From NCBI GenBank assembly GCA_964527835.1, contig CAZGNV010000018.1, positions 9,080 to 73,079 of the forward strand: DNA of 64,000 nucleotides, read 5' to 3'. A program made the translations under genes and the position numbers. The notes beneath the pieces were generated by a model that was given only the letters and a program-made list of their open reading frames with translations, did not search any database and was not told where the DNA came from. Shown piece after piece: positions 8,289 through 16,771 of the stretch (position 1 is the stretch's first letter; each line of letters opens with the position of its first letter). This DNA comes from JAFDCJ01 sp964527835. Lineage in GTDB: Bacteria > Desulfobacterota > Desulfobacteria > Desulfobacterales > JAFDCJ01.

Positions 8289-9083
8289 TTACAAACGGGA
8301 GTAAGCTTTTTCATCCTGGCCCAGGTAGGCACGGACCACCTGGGGATTTTGCTGGACCTGGTGCGGCGTGCCTTCGGCTATTTTCTGGCCGAACTCCAGC
8401 ACGCACACCCGGTTGGAAATGTCCATCACAACTCCCATGTCGTGCTCCACAAGAATGATGCTCACCTTCCACATCTGGTTGACATTAATGATAAAGCGGG
8501 CCATGTCCTCGGTTTCTTCCAGGTTCATGCCCGCCATGGGTTCATCGAGCAGCAGCACCTCGGGCTGCATGGCCAGTGCCCGGGCCAGTTCGACCCGTTT
8601 CTGAAGTCCATAGGGCAGGGTTCCCACCACTTTTTTGCGGATCGCTTCGATCTCCAGCAGGTCGATAATCTTTTCCTCGATTTCCTGGCGCAGCTTCAAT
8701 TCCTCGCGGCGCGTCCGACCCCAGTAAAGCATGTCGGAAAAAATGCCTGATTTTAGAAACGCGTGCCGTCCGAGCTTGATGTTGTCCAGCACGCTCATTC
8801 CTTTGAAAAGTTCAATATTTTGAAAGGTGCGCGCAATGCCCAGCGCGGCGATCCGATGGGTGGGTTTGGCCAGGATGTCCTGGCCTTTATATAGAATCTG
8901 CCCTTCGTGGGGGGTGTAAAAACGGCTGATGCAGTTGAGCAGGCAGGTCTTGCCCGCCCCGTTGGGACCGATCACCGCCAGGATTTCCCCCTTCATCAAT
9001 TGGGTACTGACGTTGTAAAGGGCCTGCACGCCGCCAAAGGCCAGCGATACACTTTCCACGGTTATGATGACATCATTTGCCAC
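8289..9083 (-). CDS. livG: Branched-chain-type ABC transporter ATP-binding protein LivG
   Basis: A 264-residue ABC ATPase, the LivG partner of LivF. Walker A is GPNGAGKT near residues 38-45, the signature region reads LPYGLQKRVELARAL, and Walker B continues LLLDEPMAGMNLEE, with the switch histidine in LVEHDMGVVM. The signature is LPYG rather than LSGG, which is common in LivG. It starts with GTG at 9083 after a weak ribosome site. It is the first gene of the operon, about 190 bases below a strong predicted promoter. Confidence 0.92.
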   Translation of the reverse strand: MANDVIITVESVSLAFGGVQALYNVSTQLMKGEILAVIGPNGAGKTCLLNCISRFYTPHEGQILYKGQDILAKPTHRIAALGIARTFQNIELFKGMSVLDNIKLGRHAFLKSGIFSDMLYWGRTRREELKLRQEIEEKIIDLLEIEAIRKKVVGTLPYGLQKRVELARALAMQPEVLLLDEPMAGMNLEETEDMARFIINVNQMWKVSIILVEHDMGVVMDISNRVCVLEFGQKIAEGTPHQVQQNPQVVRAYLGQDEKAYSRL

Positions 9084-9456
9084 GGCGGTTCATCTTGCGC
9101 TCCGGTTGGTTGTTCATAACAGGACAATCGTTCAACGTCCTGGAATAAATCGTCAATTTTTTCCGGCCCTCCAGTCAGGGCGCCGGGTGAGCAGGGGGGA
9201 CAGGCGGAAAATCGAGCAAAAAAAGAGGAAGTGCCCAATGGTCTTTTCTTTCTCCACTGCCGGGATTATCATATATAGAAAACCGATTGGCAGATGTCAA
9301 GCCATTAAATTAATGAATAGGCTTCACCCTGTTTGTCCGGCTCACAAAAAAACTGGACGCACAGGGCGAATTCAAATATGATGAAGTCGTAAAAAGTAAC
9401 ATTTTCTCGCTTAAGCAACCTTTTTCGGGAGCCGTTCAGGGACAGGGAGGTCCGCC
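9084..9456. other. Divergent intergenic region between livG and the plus-strand acyl-CoA ligase
   Basis: 373 bases without a believable gene. It holds one clear minus-strand promoter (9272-9300) and the strong ribosome site of the plus-strand ligase (GGGAGG ending at 9450). Short open frames here have no ribosome site or recognisable product. No operator could be assigned, though a region serving two acid-CoA ligase operons is a natural site for one. Confidence 0.6.
9272..9300 (-). promoter_or_regulatory. Predicted sigma70 promoter of the livG operon
   Basis: On the minus strand a perfect -35 box TTGACA (9300-9295), a 17-base spacer and -10 TATATA (9277-9272). The leader to the livG GTG would be about 180 bases, long enough to hold control elements, though none was recognised. 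Confidence 0.6.
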
Positions 9457-11082
9457 ATGAATCTCATCCGCAAAACAATCGCCCAGCTGCTCGTGGAAAT
9501 TGCCGCCGACTATCCGCATCGCGAGGCAGTGGTTTACACCGTCGGTGACCGCCGCTACACTTACAAGGACCTGGCCCATGAAATCGACCGGGCCGCCCGG
9601 GGATTTCTAAGCCGGGGCATTCAGCCCGGGGATAAAATCGCACTGTGGTCTGCCAATATCCCCGAATGGATTTTCGCCATGCTGGCCCTGGCGAAAATCG
9701 GCGCCATCACGGTACCCATCGATCCGGCAGCCCCCCGCGACAACCTGCTGTATATCCTGGAGCAGTCACAAAGTCGGGGGCTGCTGGTGGAAGCCCGGGC
9801 AGACGAGAGTGAAAAAGTGCACCTGGCCGCTGATGCTCACCAGCGGCTGCCAGACTTGGAAATTGTGATTGCCCTGGGCGAATCCACCGGTGCGGGCATT
9901 ATCTCCTGGGACCGGCTGTTGGCGGGTGCTGAAAAGATAACCGCTGATCAGCTGCAAAAAATTTCGACGGCCATCAACCCGGCCGACCCAGTGGCCCTCA
10001 TGTACACTTCCGGGACCACCGGTCCGCCCAAGGGGGTGTTGCTCGACCACCTGGGACTGATCAACAAGTCCCTGGTGTCCACCCAACGCCAGGGAATTTC
10101 CGTCGACGACCGGCTGTGCCTGTTTTTCCCGCTCTATCACATGTTCGGCAATACCTGCATCGCCCTGGCCGGGCTGCTGAAAGGCGCCGCCCTGATCATG
10201 CCCTCTCGCAGCTTTGACCCGCAAGCCATTCTAGCGGCCATTGCCGCTGAAAAGTGCACGGCGATTTATGGATCGCCCAGCATGCTGATTGCCCTGGTGG
10301 ATCATCCCGGTTTTCAAAAAGAACACTGGCATACCCTGAGCAAGGGGATTATCGGCGGCGCGCCCTGTCCCATGGCGTTGATGAAACGCCTGGTGGAAGA
10401 CATCGGCGTGTCTGATATCACCGTCGCCTACGGGATAACCGAAACCTCCTCCTGGATTACCATGACCCATCCGGATGATCCGCTGGAGCTGCGTGTTGCC
10501 ACCATCGGTACGGCCTTGGCCTGCAACGAGGTTAAAATCGTGGATCCGATCTCGGGCGAAACCCTCGGACCCGGCCGCCAGGGCGAGCTGTGCACCCGCG
10601 GCTTTCTGATGAAGGAATATTACAAAATGCCGGCGGCAACCGCCGCGGCCATTGACCGGGAGCAATGGTTTCATACCGGCGATTTGGGGGTGATGGACCG
10701 TGGGGGATATGTCAGAATTACGGGGCGCCTCAAGGATGTCATCGTGCGCAACGGGATCGAAATTTATCCCGTTGAAATCGAAGAGGTCCTCTACCAGCTT
10801 GGCGAAATTTCCGAGGCCCAGGTGTTCGGTTTTGCCGACGCGCAAAGCGGACAGCAAATTGCCGCCTGGATCAAATTAAAGTCCGGCTGCCAGCTGTCCC
10901 TGGAATCGGTGGCAGCGTATTTGCGGCAGCATCTGCCGGAGGAAAAACTGCCGCAACATTATAAGATCGTATCCGAATTTCCCATGACCGGCAGCGGCAA
11001 GGTGCAAAAATTCAAACTGGCCGCAATGGCTGAAAAAGAATATGGCAGCAGGGGAAAAACCCATGCAGCTCAACAAACTTGA
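9457..11082 (+). CDS. AMP-forming acyl-CoA ligase (fatty-acyl or aryl acid type)
   Basis: A 541-residue class I adenylate-forming ligase with all motifs intact: MYTSGTTGPPKG (about 182-193), YGITETSSW, FHTGDLGVMDRGGYV, GRLKDVIVRNGIEIYPVEIE and the catalytic lysine in TGSGKVQKF near the C-terminus. GGGAGG stands 6-7 bases before the ATG. It makes acyl-CoA from a free acid, ATP and CoA in the cytoplasm; the acid cannot be told from sequence. It diverges from the liv operon and is followed by an alpha/beta hydrolase gene, so both probably belong to the same acid-utilisation function. Confidence 0.88.
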   Translation: MNLIRKTIAQLLVEIAADYPHREAVVYTVGDRRYTYKDLAHEIDRAARGFLSRGIQPGDKIALWSANIPEWIFAMLALAKIGAITVPIDPAAPRDNLLYILEQSQSRGLLVEARADESEKVHLAADAHQRLPDLEIVIALGESTGAGIISWDRLLAGAEKITADQLQKISTAINPADPVALMYTSGTTGPPKGVLLDHLGLINKSLVSTQRQGISVDDRLCLFFPLYHMFGNTCIALAGLLKGAALIMPSRSFDPQAILAAIAAEKCTAIYGSPSMLIALVDHPGFQKEHWHTLSKGIIGGAPCPMALMKRLVEDIGVSDITVAYGITETSSWITMTHPDDPLELRVATIGTALACNEVKIVDPISGETLGPGRQGELCTRGFLMKEYYKMPAATAAAIDREQWFHTGDLGVMDRGGYVRITGRLKDVIVRNGIEIYPVEIEEVLYQLGEISEAQVFGFADAQSGQQIAAWIKLKSGCQLSLESVAAYLRQHLPEEKLPQHYKIVSEFPMTGSGKVQKFKLAAMAEKEYGSRGKTHAAQQT

Positions 11083-11836
11083 ATTTACCAATGCCGAGGG
11101 ACTTCGGCTGTCCGCCCGGCTGGATCTGCCGCCAAAAGGCCCTCCCCTGGCCTATGCCCTGTTCGCCCATTGCTTTACCTGTTCCAAAAACCTCAAGCCC
11201 ATTGGCCATATCAGCCGTGCATTGACCCACAGGGGCATTGCCGTGCTGCGTTTTGATTTTACCGGGCTCGGCGAAAGCGAAGGAGATTTTGCCGACACCA
11301 ACTTTTCCTCCAACGTCGATGACCTTGTGACGGCGGCCCGATTTCTGGCCGACCACTATGAGGCCCCCCGGATTTTGATCGGCCACTCCCTGGGAGGGGC
11401 GGCGGTGCTGCAGGCCGCGGGCAGGATTCCGTCTTCAACCGCCGTTGCCACCATCGCAGCACCCGCCGATCCCGGCCATGTCACCCGCGCCCTGGGGGAG
11501 ACCAGAGCAATCATTGAACGCCGGGGAGCGGCCACCGTCGAACTGGCCGGCAGGAGCTTCACGATTAAAAAACAGTTTCTCGACGACCTGGAATCCGTTT
11601 CCATGCAGCAGACCATCGGCAATCTTGATAAAGCGCTCATCATTTTTCATTCCCCCACCGACGGCGTGGTCGGCATTGAAAATGCTGCCCGAATTTTTAA
11701 GGCTGCCCGGCATCCCAAAAGCTTTATTTCCCTGGACCAGGCCGATCACCTGTTGATGAACCCGGATGATTCTCAGTACGTGGGGGCAATCATCGCCATC
11801 TGGGCCATGAAGTACATCGGCGCCGACACCGCCTGA
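11063..11836 (+). CDS. Alpha/beta hydrolase (OsmC-fusion-type N-terminal hydrolase family)
   Basis: A 257-residue alpha/beta hydrolase. The nucleophile elbow is GHSLGGAAV (Ser near residue 113), a candidate acid lies in HSPTDGVVG, and the histidine is in DQADHLLM. It resembles the hydrolase half of hydrolase-OsmC fusion proteins (FAHCFTCSKNLKP, SRALTHRGIAVLRFDFTGLG), but no OsmC domain follows. Start at the ATG of MQLNKLE (11063), preceded by AGGGG; it overlaps the upstream ligase by 20 bases. The natural substrate is unknown. Confidence 0.82.
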   Translation: MQLNKLEFTNAEGLRLSARLDLPPKGPPLAYALFAHCFTCSKNLKPIGHISRALTHRGIAVLRFDFTGLGESEGDFADTNFSSNVDDLVTAARFLADHYEAPRILIGHSLGGAAVLQAAGRIPSSTAVATIAAPADPGHVTRALGETRAIIERRGAATVELAGRSFTIKKQFLDDLESVSMQQTIGNLDKALIIFHSPTDGVVGIENAARIFKAARHPKSFISLDQADHLLMNPDDSQYVGAIIAIWAMKYIGADTA

Positions 11837-11853
11837 ACAGGCCTTCAGGCTGA

Positions 11854-12045
11854 CGCCAAGAGAACAACCCGTATTTCGACGGCCGGGCCTTGTACGAGGC
11901 CAGCCCGGCAACCGAAAAATCCTTTTTGAAAATTGCCGGGGCCAATCACAACGATATTTTCATGCGCGGCCTGGAACCATACCTGACAGCGGTAAAAAAA
12001 CTGGCAGCCACCGTCTCACCCCATGGAACCCGTATTTTTTCTTAA
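11854..12045 (+). pseudogene. Remnant: C-terminal tail of a second alpha/beta hydrolase
   Basis: The frame from 11854 to the TAA at 12043-12045 reads FDGRALYEASPATEKSF and KIAGANHNDIF, the typical last 50 residues of an alpha/beta hydrolase with its catalytic histidine (GANHND). The frame opens right after a TGA and has no start codon or ribosome site, and the preceding hydrolase gene ends 17 bases earlier in another context with its own complete C-terminus. The remnant appears to be a decayed paralogue or the scar of a deletion. Confidence 0.65.
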
Positions 12046-12213
12046 GTTTTCAGCCCCCTGGGTCGATAAGGTAATACAGAACCCTTAACTCGAATTGCCT
12101 CCGGGATGTGCCGCCTGCCCGGTCAGCGGCAAACCCGGTGGTTTTGCGCGGGGCATTGGAGTTGCCCAACCGCATCCTGTACTCTCGCTGACAGCTGGAG
12201 AAACCGTTCAAAG

Positions 12214-13437
12214 ATGATTGTTATCCCAACGGACAAGATTAAGCCCGGCCAGATTTTATCCGAAGCGGTGCGGGATATAAACGGCCGCCTGCTGCTGGCC
12301 CGGGGTCATGAAATTCAGGCCGATCACATCCGCATCTTCAAGATGTGGGGCATCACCGATGTTGCGGTTGAAGGCAACAGCTGCAAGGATGATCAATCTG
12401 AAACCCAAATAAATGCCGAACTGATGGAACAGGTCCGCCGGACTGTTGACATCATCTTCAGCCACACGGATCCCGGTCATCCGGCAATCAAGGAAATTCG
12501 ACACCTGGCAGTTCAGTATCGATACAATCATCACATCACCGACATTGCCGGTGGCATGCCCCTTGATGAGCTCACGATTTCCCCAAAAGAAGGCAAGGTG
12601 GATTTAACGGCGAAACTGAAGAAAAAAAAGATTGTCCTGCCTGAAATTCCATCCGTGGTGTTTGAGCTCAACGAAGTGATCGCCAATCCCATATCCTCGG
12701 CCGATAGTATCGCCCGGGTGGTCAACACCAGCCCGAGTCTGACAGCACTGCTGTTAAAAATCGTAAATTCATCGTTTTACGGATTTCCTTCTAAAATAAG
12801 CAGGGTTTCCCATGCGGTCACCCTCATCGGGACCCGTGAAATTTCAGCCCTTGCCCTGGGGATCAGCATCCTGTCCATATTTAAAAATATTCCCAGGGAA
12901 ATCATTGATATGTATTCGTTTCTCAAGCATAGCCTGGCCTGCGGGATCGCCTCCCGGATCCTGGCTGCACAAAGCAATTTTCCCCAGACCGAACAGTTGT
13001 TTGTATCCGGGCTGCTGCATGACCTGGGCCGATTGATACTTTATATCTATTTCCCACAGGAGTCGCGCAATGTGTTAAGCCGTGCCAGATCCACCTCCAA
13101 ACTGCTCTACAAAGAAGAAATGGATTATCTGGGATGCGATCATGCCGAGGTGGGCAAGATGCTCATGAAGCAATGGAAGCTGCCGCACGTTCTGGAAAAC
13201 AGCGTCCGGCACCATCACCGGCCTTCAAGGGCACAGCAGCCCATCCCGGCCGCCCTGGTGCACCTGGCCGACATCATCGTCAACAGCCTTGGAATTGGCA
13301 GCAGCGGGGAAAAATTCGTCCCTCCTCTCGATCATAAGGCATGGGAAAATCTGGAGTTGTCCCCCAGCTGTTTTGAGAGTGTGATCGGGCAGGTGAGCCA
13401 TCAGTTTGCATCACTGGAATCGATACTGCACGTCTAA
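12214..13437 (+). CDS. HDOD domain protein (signal output, no receiver)
   Basis: A 407-residue cytoplasmic protein. Residues 1-50 (KIKPGQILSEAVRDINGRLLL) resemble the N-terminal segment of HD-GYP-type signalling proteins; an HDOD domain occupies about 140-340 (LPEIPSVVFELNEVIANP, VNTSPSLTALLLKIVNSSFYG, GLLHDLGRL, HAEVGKMLMKQW). HDOD proteins relay signals in motility, biofilm and stress control, but this one cannot be placed. The ATG at 12214 (MIVIPTDK) is chosen because the frame before it is low-complexity and unlike the family. The hybrid kinase gene follows after 4 bases, so the two probably share one pathway. Confidence 0.85.
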   Translation: MIVIPTDKIKPGQILSEAVRDINGRLLLARGHEIQADHIRIFKMWGITDVAVEGNSCKDDQSETQINAELMEQVRRTVDIIFSHTDPGHPAIKEIRHLAVQYRYNHHITDIAGGMPLDELTISPKEGKVDLTAKLKKKKIVLPEIPSVVFELNEVIANPISSADSIARVVNTSPSLTALLLKIVNSSFYGFPSKISRVSHAVTLIGTREISALALGISILSIFKNIPREIIDMYSFLKHSLACGIASRILAAQSNFPQTEQLFVSGLLHDLGRLILYIYFPQESRNVLSRARSTSKLLYKEEMDYLGCDHAEVGKMLMKQWKLPHVLENSVRHHHRPSRAQQPIPAALVHLADIIVNSLGIGSSGEKFVPPLDHKAWENLELSPSCFESVIGQVSHQFASLESILHV

Positions 13438-13441
13438 GAAT

Positions 13442-15223
13442 ATGACAAACCGCAAATCAAATATGGATCCTGAAAAGCTTCAGGCCCGCGTCGAGTACCT
13501 GGAAGAAAGCCAGCGTCATATCCAAAATGCGTTGGAGCTGGCCTTGTCACTGGGTGACTTTCAGAAAAACATCAACAAGGGCTATGGACCGAAAACGATT
13601 CTGAAGGAAGCCGAAAAGAGAATCCAATATCTGATTCCATTTGAAGCGAACGGATTGTACCTGGTTGATGAAGAAAAATCCGACTTTGTTCTGACCGTCT
13701 GCAACCCGGCGGAAAAAAGCCAGTTTGTGGAAGACCAGGTAAGCTATATGATCGACAAGGGCTTTTTTGCCTGGGCGATCCGCGAAAAACGGGGCTTGAC
13801 GGTTTCATCCCATGACCATTCCCGACAGCTCGTGCTGCACGTGATCGCCACCTATTCGCGTATTCGAGGAATATTTGTCGGGCTTTTGCCCAATGAACGC
13901 AACATGTTACCCGACAAATCCCTGACCTTGCTGTCCATCATCCTGCTCAACACCGCCAATGCCCTCGAAAGCCTTGAATTCCGCCGGATGCTGCGTGACC
14001 AGAACAGCATGCTCGAAAAAAAGGTGGAGGAACGAACAAAGGCCCTGGCACGCTCCGAAAGACAGCTGCAGCAGGTCATGAAACTGCAGGCCATCGGCAC
14101 CCTGGCCGGTGGAATTGCGCATGATTTCAATAACATCCTGTTTCCGATCGTGGGATATACCGAACTGACGATGGACGACCTGCCCGAGGACAGCCAGGCG
14201 CGCCAGAATCTGGAAGAAGTGCTCAAGGCCACCAACCGGGCCAAGGAACTGGTCCAGCAAATCCTGACCTTCAGCCGGCAAAACAGCAAGGAGCGCAAGC
14301 CCCTTAAGGTTCAATATCTTATCAAAGAAGTTCTCAAATTGCTGCGAGCCACCATACCGGCATCCATCGAAATTGTCTCCCGCATCGACAAAGATTGCGG
14401 TGCCATCATGGGGGATCCAACCCAGGTCCACCAGGTGATCATGAATCTGTGCACCAATGCCTACCACGCCATGCAGGATATCGGAGGAAGACTTGAGGTC
14501 AACCTGGAGGAGATTGATCTCAGCTACGAGGAAGCATCGGAACGGGTGGGGATGAAACACGGCAGGCATCTGCGCCTGACGGTCAAAGACAGCGGCCACG
14601 GAATGGAACCCGAGGTGCTGGAACGCATCTTTGAACCCTACTACACGACAAAAAAGCAGGGCAAAGGAACCGGGCTGGGATTGTCGGTCATCCACGGCAT
14701 TGTCAAAAACCACGGCGGCGACATCTCGGTGAGCAGCCGGCCGGGTATCGGTTCGACCTTCTGTGTCCTGCTGCCGGTCATCGATGATGTTGATATCGCC
14801 ACCGCGGAAGATAAATCCCCGGCAGTCACAAGGGGCCATGAACGCATCCTGCTCATCGATGATGAAGAGCAGATCATCGATATCGGGCAGCGGCTGCTGG
14901 AACGTCTGGGCTACAAGGTAACCTGCAAAACCGACAGCCAGGAAGCATTGGAAGAATTCGCAGCCCAGCCGGAGCGTTTTGATCTGGTGATCACGGACAT
15001 GACCATGCCCAAGCTGACCGGTGATCAGCTGGCGCGCAAAATGATGGAGATCAACCCCCGGGTACCGGTGGTGTTGTGCACCGGCTTCAATGAAACCATC
15101 GACGAGGAAAAGGCTCTGGCCATGGGCATCGACAGGTTTATCATGAAACCCATTGTCAAAGATGAACTGGCCAGCACCATCCGCACCGTCCTGGATGAGC
15201 GCAAACAGGCCCTCTACAACTGA
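13442..15223 (+). CDS. Soluble hybrid sensor histidine kinase (GAF-HisKA-HATPase-REC)
   Basis: About 593 residues, with no membrane segment. A GAF-like sensor region (about 25-190) is followed by a short coiled coil, a dimerisation domain with the phospho-accepting histidine in AGGIAHDFNNIL (H227), an ATPase domain (NLCTNAY, DSGHGM, GTGLGLSV) and a C-terminal receiver with the aspartate in VITDMTMP (D519) and lysine in FIMKPI. The HDFNN type usually phosphorylates its own receiver. The start (13442, MTNRK) is 4 bases after the HDOD stop; MDPEK at 13463 is possible. Sensing is presumably cytoplasmic; the ligand is unknown. Confidence 0.88.
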   Translation: MTNRKSNMDPEKLQARVEYLEESQRHIQNALELALSLGDFQKNINKGYGPKTILKEAEKRIQYLIPFEANGLYLVDEEKSDFVLTVCNPAEKSQFVEDQVSYMIDKGFFAWAIREKRGLTVSSHDHSRQLVLHVIATYSRIRGIFVGLLPNERNMLPDKSLTLLSIILLNTANALESLEFRRMLRDQNSMLEKKVEERTKALARSERQLQQVMKLQAIGTLAGGIAHDFNNILFPIVGYTELTMDDLPEDSQARQNLEEVLKATNRAKELVQQILTFSRQNSKERKPLKVQYLIKEVLKLLRATIPASIEIVSRIDKDCGAIMGDPTQVHQVIMNLCTNAYHAMQDIGGRLEVNLEEIDLSYEEASERVGMKHGRHLRLTVKDSGHGMEPEVLERIFEPYYTTKKQGKGTGLGLSVIHGIVKNHGGDISVSSRPGIGSTFCVLLPVIDDVDIATAEDKSPAVTRGHERILLIDDEEQIIDIGQRLLERLGYKVTCKTDSQEALEEFAAQPERFDLVITDMTMPKLTGDQLARKMMEINPRVPVVLCTGFNETIDEEKALAMGIDRFIMKPIVKDELASTIRTVLDERKQALYN

Positions 15224-15329
15224 CCCCCCTCCGGCAAAATTGCCTGGTTACCCCGGATCGGCGTCCCCGCAAAAAGGTTCTTTCTTTTTTTTGTCTAATC
15301 GGCTATTTTATAACACCCCCATCGGATGT

Positions 15330-15357
15330 AACCCTTGAACCTTGAACCTTGAACCAA
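15330..15357. repeat. Heptanucleotide array before the small gene at 15367
   Basis: Four units in register: AACCCTT GAACCTT GAACCTT GAACCAA. This is the GAACCTT family also seen at 43349-43390 and, as reverse complement, at 32937-32964. It ends nine bases before the ATG of the next gene. Confidence 0.7.
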
Positions 15358-15366
15358 TTTTTTATT

Positions 15367-15624
15367 ATGCCCCTTCACAGCCACGACTTTGTTGAAAATT
15401 ACGACGGCCTGGTGGGATTCGGCGCCGACCGCGAAACCGATGAGAATACCATCATCTACTATCTGCAAAAATTTTCCGATGACCGGCTCATGGCCGCAAT
15501 CATCAAACGCATGACGGACACCGAACTGGAAGAGATTTTTGAGTTGATCCACCGCATACTGAAAAACCACTTGAGCGAATCCGAGTACCATCGCCTTTTT
15601 CTCAAGGACGATCATGCTCACTGA
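15367..15624 (+). CDS. Small conserved cytoplasmic protein of unknown function
   Basis: 85 residues starting MPLHSHDFVENYDGLVGFG, with RETDENTIIYYLQKFSDD and LSESEYHRLFLKDD. It resembles a short, acidic, uncharacterised cytoplasmic protein found in many Desulfobacterota; no enzymatic motif is visible. Length and internal conservation argue that it is real. The ribosome site is weak; the ATG at 15367 is preferred to one 18 bases upstream that falls inside the repeat-derived leader. The stop overlaps a 9-bp stem (15619-15680). Confidence 0.65.
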   Translation: MPLHSHDFVENYDGLVGFGADRETDENTIIYYLQKFSDDRLMAAIIKRMTDTELEEIFELIHRILKNHLSESEYHRLFLKDDHAH

Positions 15625-15680
15625 CGGCGGGTTGCGCTGGGAGAACAGCCCCTGGGGGCAGGATTAGAAATCCGTCAGTG
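15619..15680. other. Nested hairpin after the small conserved gene
   Basis: CACTGACGG (15619-15627) pairs perfectly with CCGTCAGTG (15672-15680). Between them GCTG/CAGC and GCCCC/GGGGC can form a smaller hairpin. There is no T-run on either strand, so a simple intrinsic terminator is unlikely; an mRNA 3' structure or small RNA element is possible. Confidence 0.4.
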
Positions 15681-15710
15681 CTCTAAGGGGTGGACTTGTA
15701 GTAGGGAAAG

Positions 15711-15754
15711 AATAAAAAGCGGGGGCCGCCCGTCAAGACAACCTGCGGGCGGGC
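15711..15754 (-). terminator. Intrinsic terminator of the lone response regulator gene
   Basis: On the minus strand GCCCGCCCG and CGGGCGGC pair and are followed by CCCCGCTTTTTATT. It lies just after the stop of the receiver gene at 15769, in the expected place and orientation. Confidence 0.7.
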
Positions 15755-15768
15755 TGAAAACGAAATGA

Positions 15769-16134
15769 TCAGGAGGCCAGGGCCGCATTGGCCGGCGCCA
15801 GGATGCGGATGGAATCAACCAGGTCCCGCAGGGGAAAGGGTTTTTGCAAAACCAGGTCAAAGTGATCGGCATCCTGCATCCAGGGAGTTCCGGAGATGGC
15901 AATGACCGGCACCGCCTTTCTGTCTGATTGGCGGATGTGCCGCACCACGCCGTTGCCGTCAACGCCCGGCATGCGGATGTCCGTAATCACGATGTCATAG
16001 CTGCCCCCATCGAACTTGCGGATTCCCTCATTTCCATTGTCCGCCGTTTCCACCTTGTGGCCGAATTTCGTCAGGGTCTGGCGGATAATCTGCAGAATTC
16101 CCTTCTCGTCGTCGATAACAAGAATTGTGCTCAT
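15769..16134 (-). CDS. Single-domain response regulator (CheY-like receiver)
   Basis: 121 residues, a bare receiver: acidic pocket VIDDEKG (D8, D9), phospho-acceptor D52 in VITDIRMPG, the conserved Ser in VIAISG and lysine in VLQKPF. There is no DNA-binding or enzyme domain, so it acts by protein contact or as a phosphate relay. It is convergent with the HDOD/hybrid-kinase genes and may serve that kinase, which is inference from position. It has its own terminator. Confidence 0.9.
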   Translation of the reverse strand: MSTILVIDDEKGILQIIRQTLTKFGHKVETADNGNEGIRKFDGGSYDIVITDIRMPGVDGNGVVRHIRQSDRKAVPVIAISGTPWMQDADHFDLVLQKPFPLRDLVDSIRILAPANAALAS

Positions 16135-16771
16135 GGTTTTCTCCGGTATTTTGGATGTACAGATTGAACGGCATTGATAATTCGATTTTATCCAACGGCA
16201 AACCTGTTGTCAACAACATATTGTGGGTAATGGGGATTATATATACAATATATAGAGGTTGCGTAATTCTGCGATGATGTCGCCACCTTCGATGTGGTTC
16301 CGGCCGCCGGGGGTTTGACAGGCGGTATTGGGTGGCACGGATCAATCAGTTATGAACAAATCTGAAGATTGAACCGCTTGTATGCATGTTTATAATTATC
16401 GTTTTCAGCTGTCAAACCGGATTATCCAATTTTTCTTCAGCCTTCTCAAAGAATTTTCAACAACATCCAGCCACCTGAAATCAATAAAAATATTGGCTCT
16501 CCCGCGGGCAGGTCCGGAAAATAAAGGAACCGGGGCGACAAACAATTCATCATTAATTCCAAACAGATGCATCGTTATCAACAAGTTATCAACAATCATT
16601 TTTTCAACTATTTTCTTTGAAAACCTCTTTTTTTCAGGGATTTTGGCAAAAAAGAAAAATAATACCCTGCCGTGCACACAATAAAAAAAGCGCCGCACAA
16701 ACCCGGGGCGCTTTTAAAAATCGACGTTAGACCAGAAACAAAGACAGACAAAGTAGCTGTTTACGATTGCG
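16135..16771. other. AT-rich 637-base gap with DnaA-box-like 9-mers and a terminator
   Basis: No convincing gene. A tandem 11-mer repeat (GTTATCAACAA twice, 16574-16595) and scattered near-DnaA-box 9-mers occur: TTATCCAAC 16188, TTGTCAACA 16207, TTATCCAAT 16422, TTTTCAACA 16454. Open frames of about 97-100 codons on either strand are AT-rich, Phe/Ile/Lys-heavy and lack ribosome sites. The right end holds the terminator of the nuclease-family gene. Confidence 0.5.
16683..16715 (-). terminator. Intrinsic terminator after the BFN-family gene
   Basis: On the minus strand AAAAGCGCCC pairs with GGCGCTTTT across a short loop and runs into TTTTTTTATT. It lies 57 bases beyond the stop at 16772 and ends the DUF4911-miaB-BFN operon. 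Confidence 0.75.

Noticed and set aside
16382..16684. 100-codon frame (plus) and a 97-codon frame (minus, 16405-16698) in the AT-rich gap
   Set aside because: Both are AT-driven, rich in Phe/Ile/Lys/Ser, lack ribosome sites, and overlap each other and the terminator.
16135..16771. Chromosomal origin of replication
   Set aside because: No dnaA, dnaN, gidA or parAB is near, and the 9-mers are only near-consensus; kept as a weak DnaA-binding idea only.
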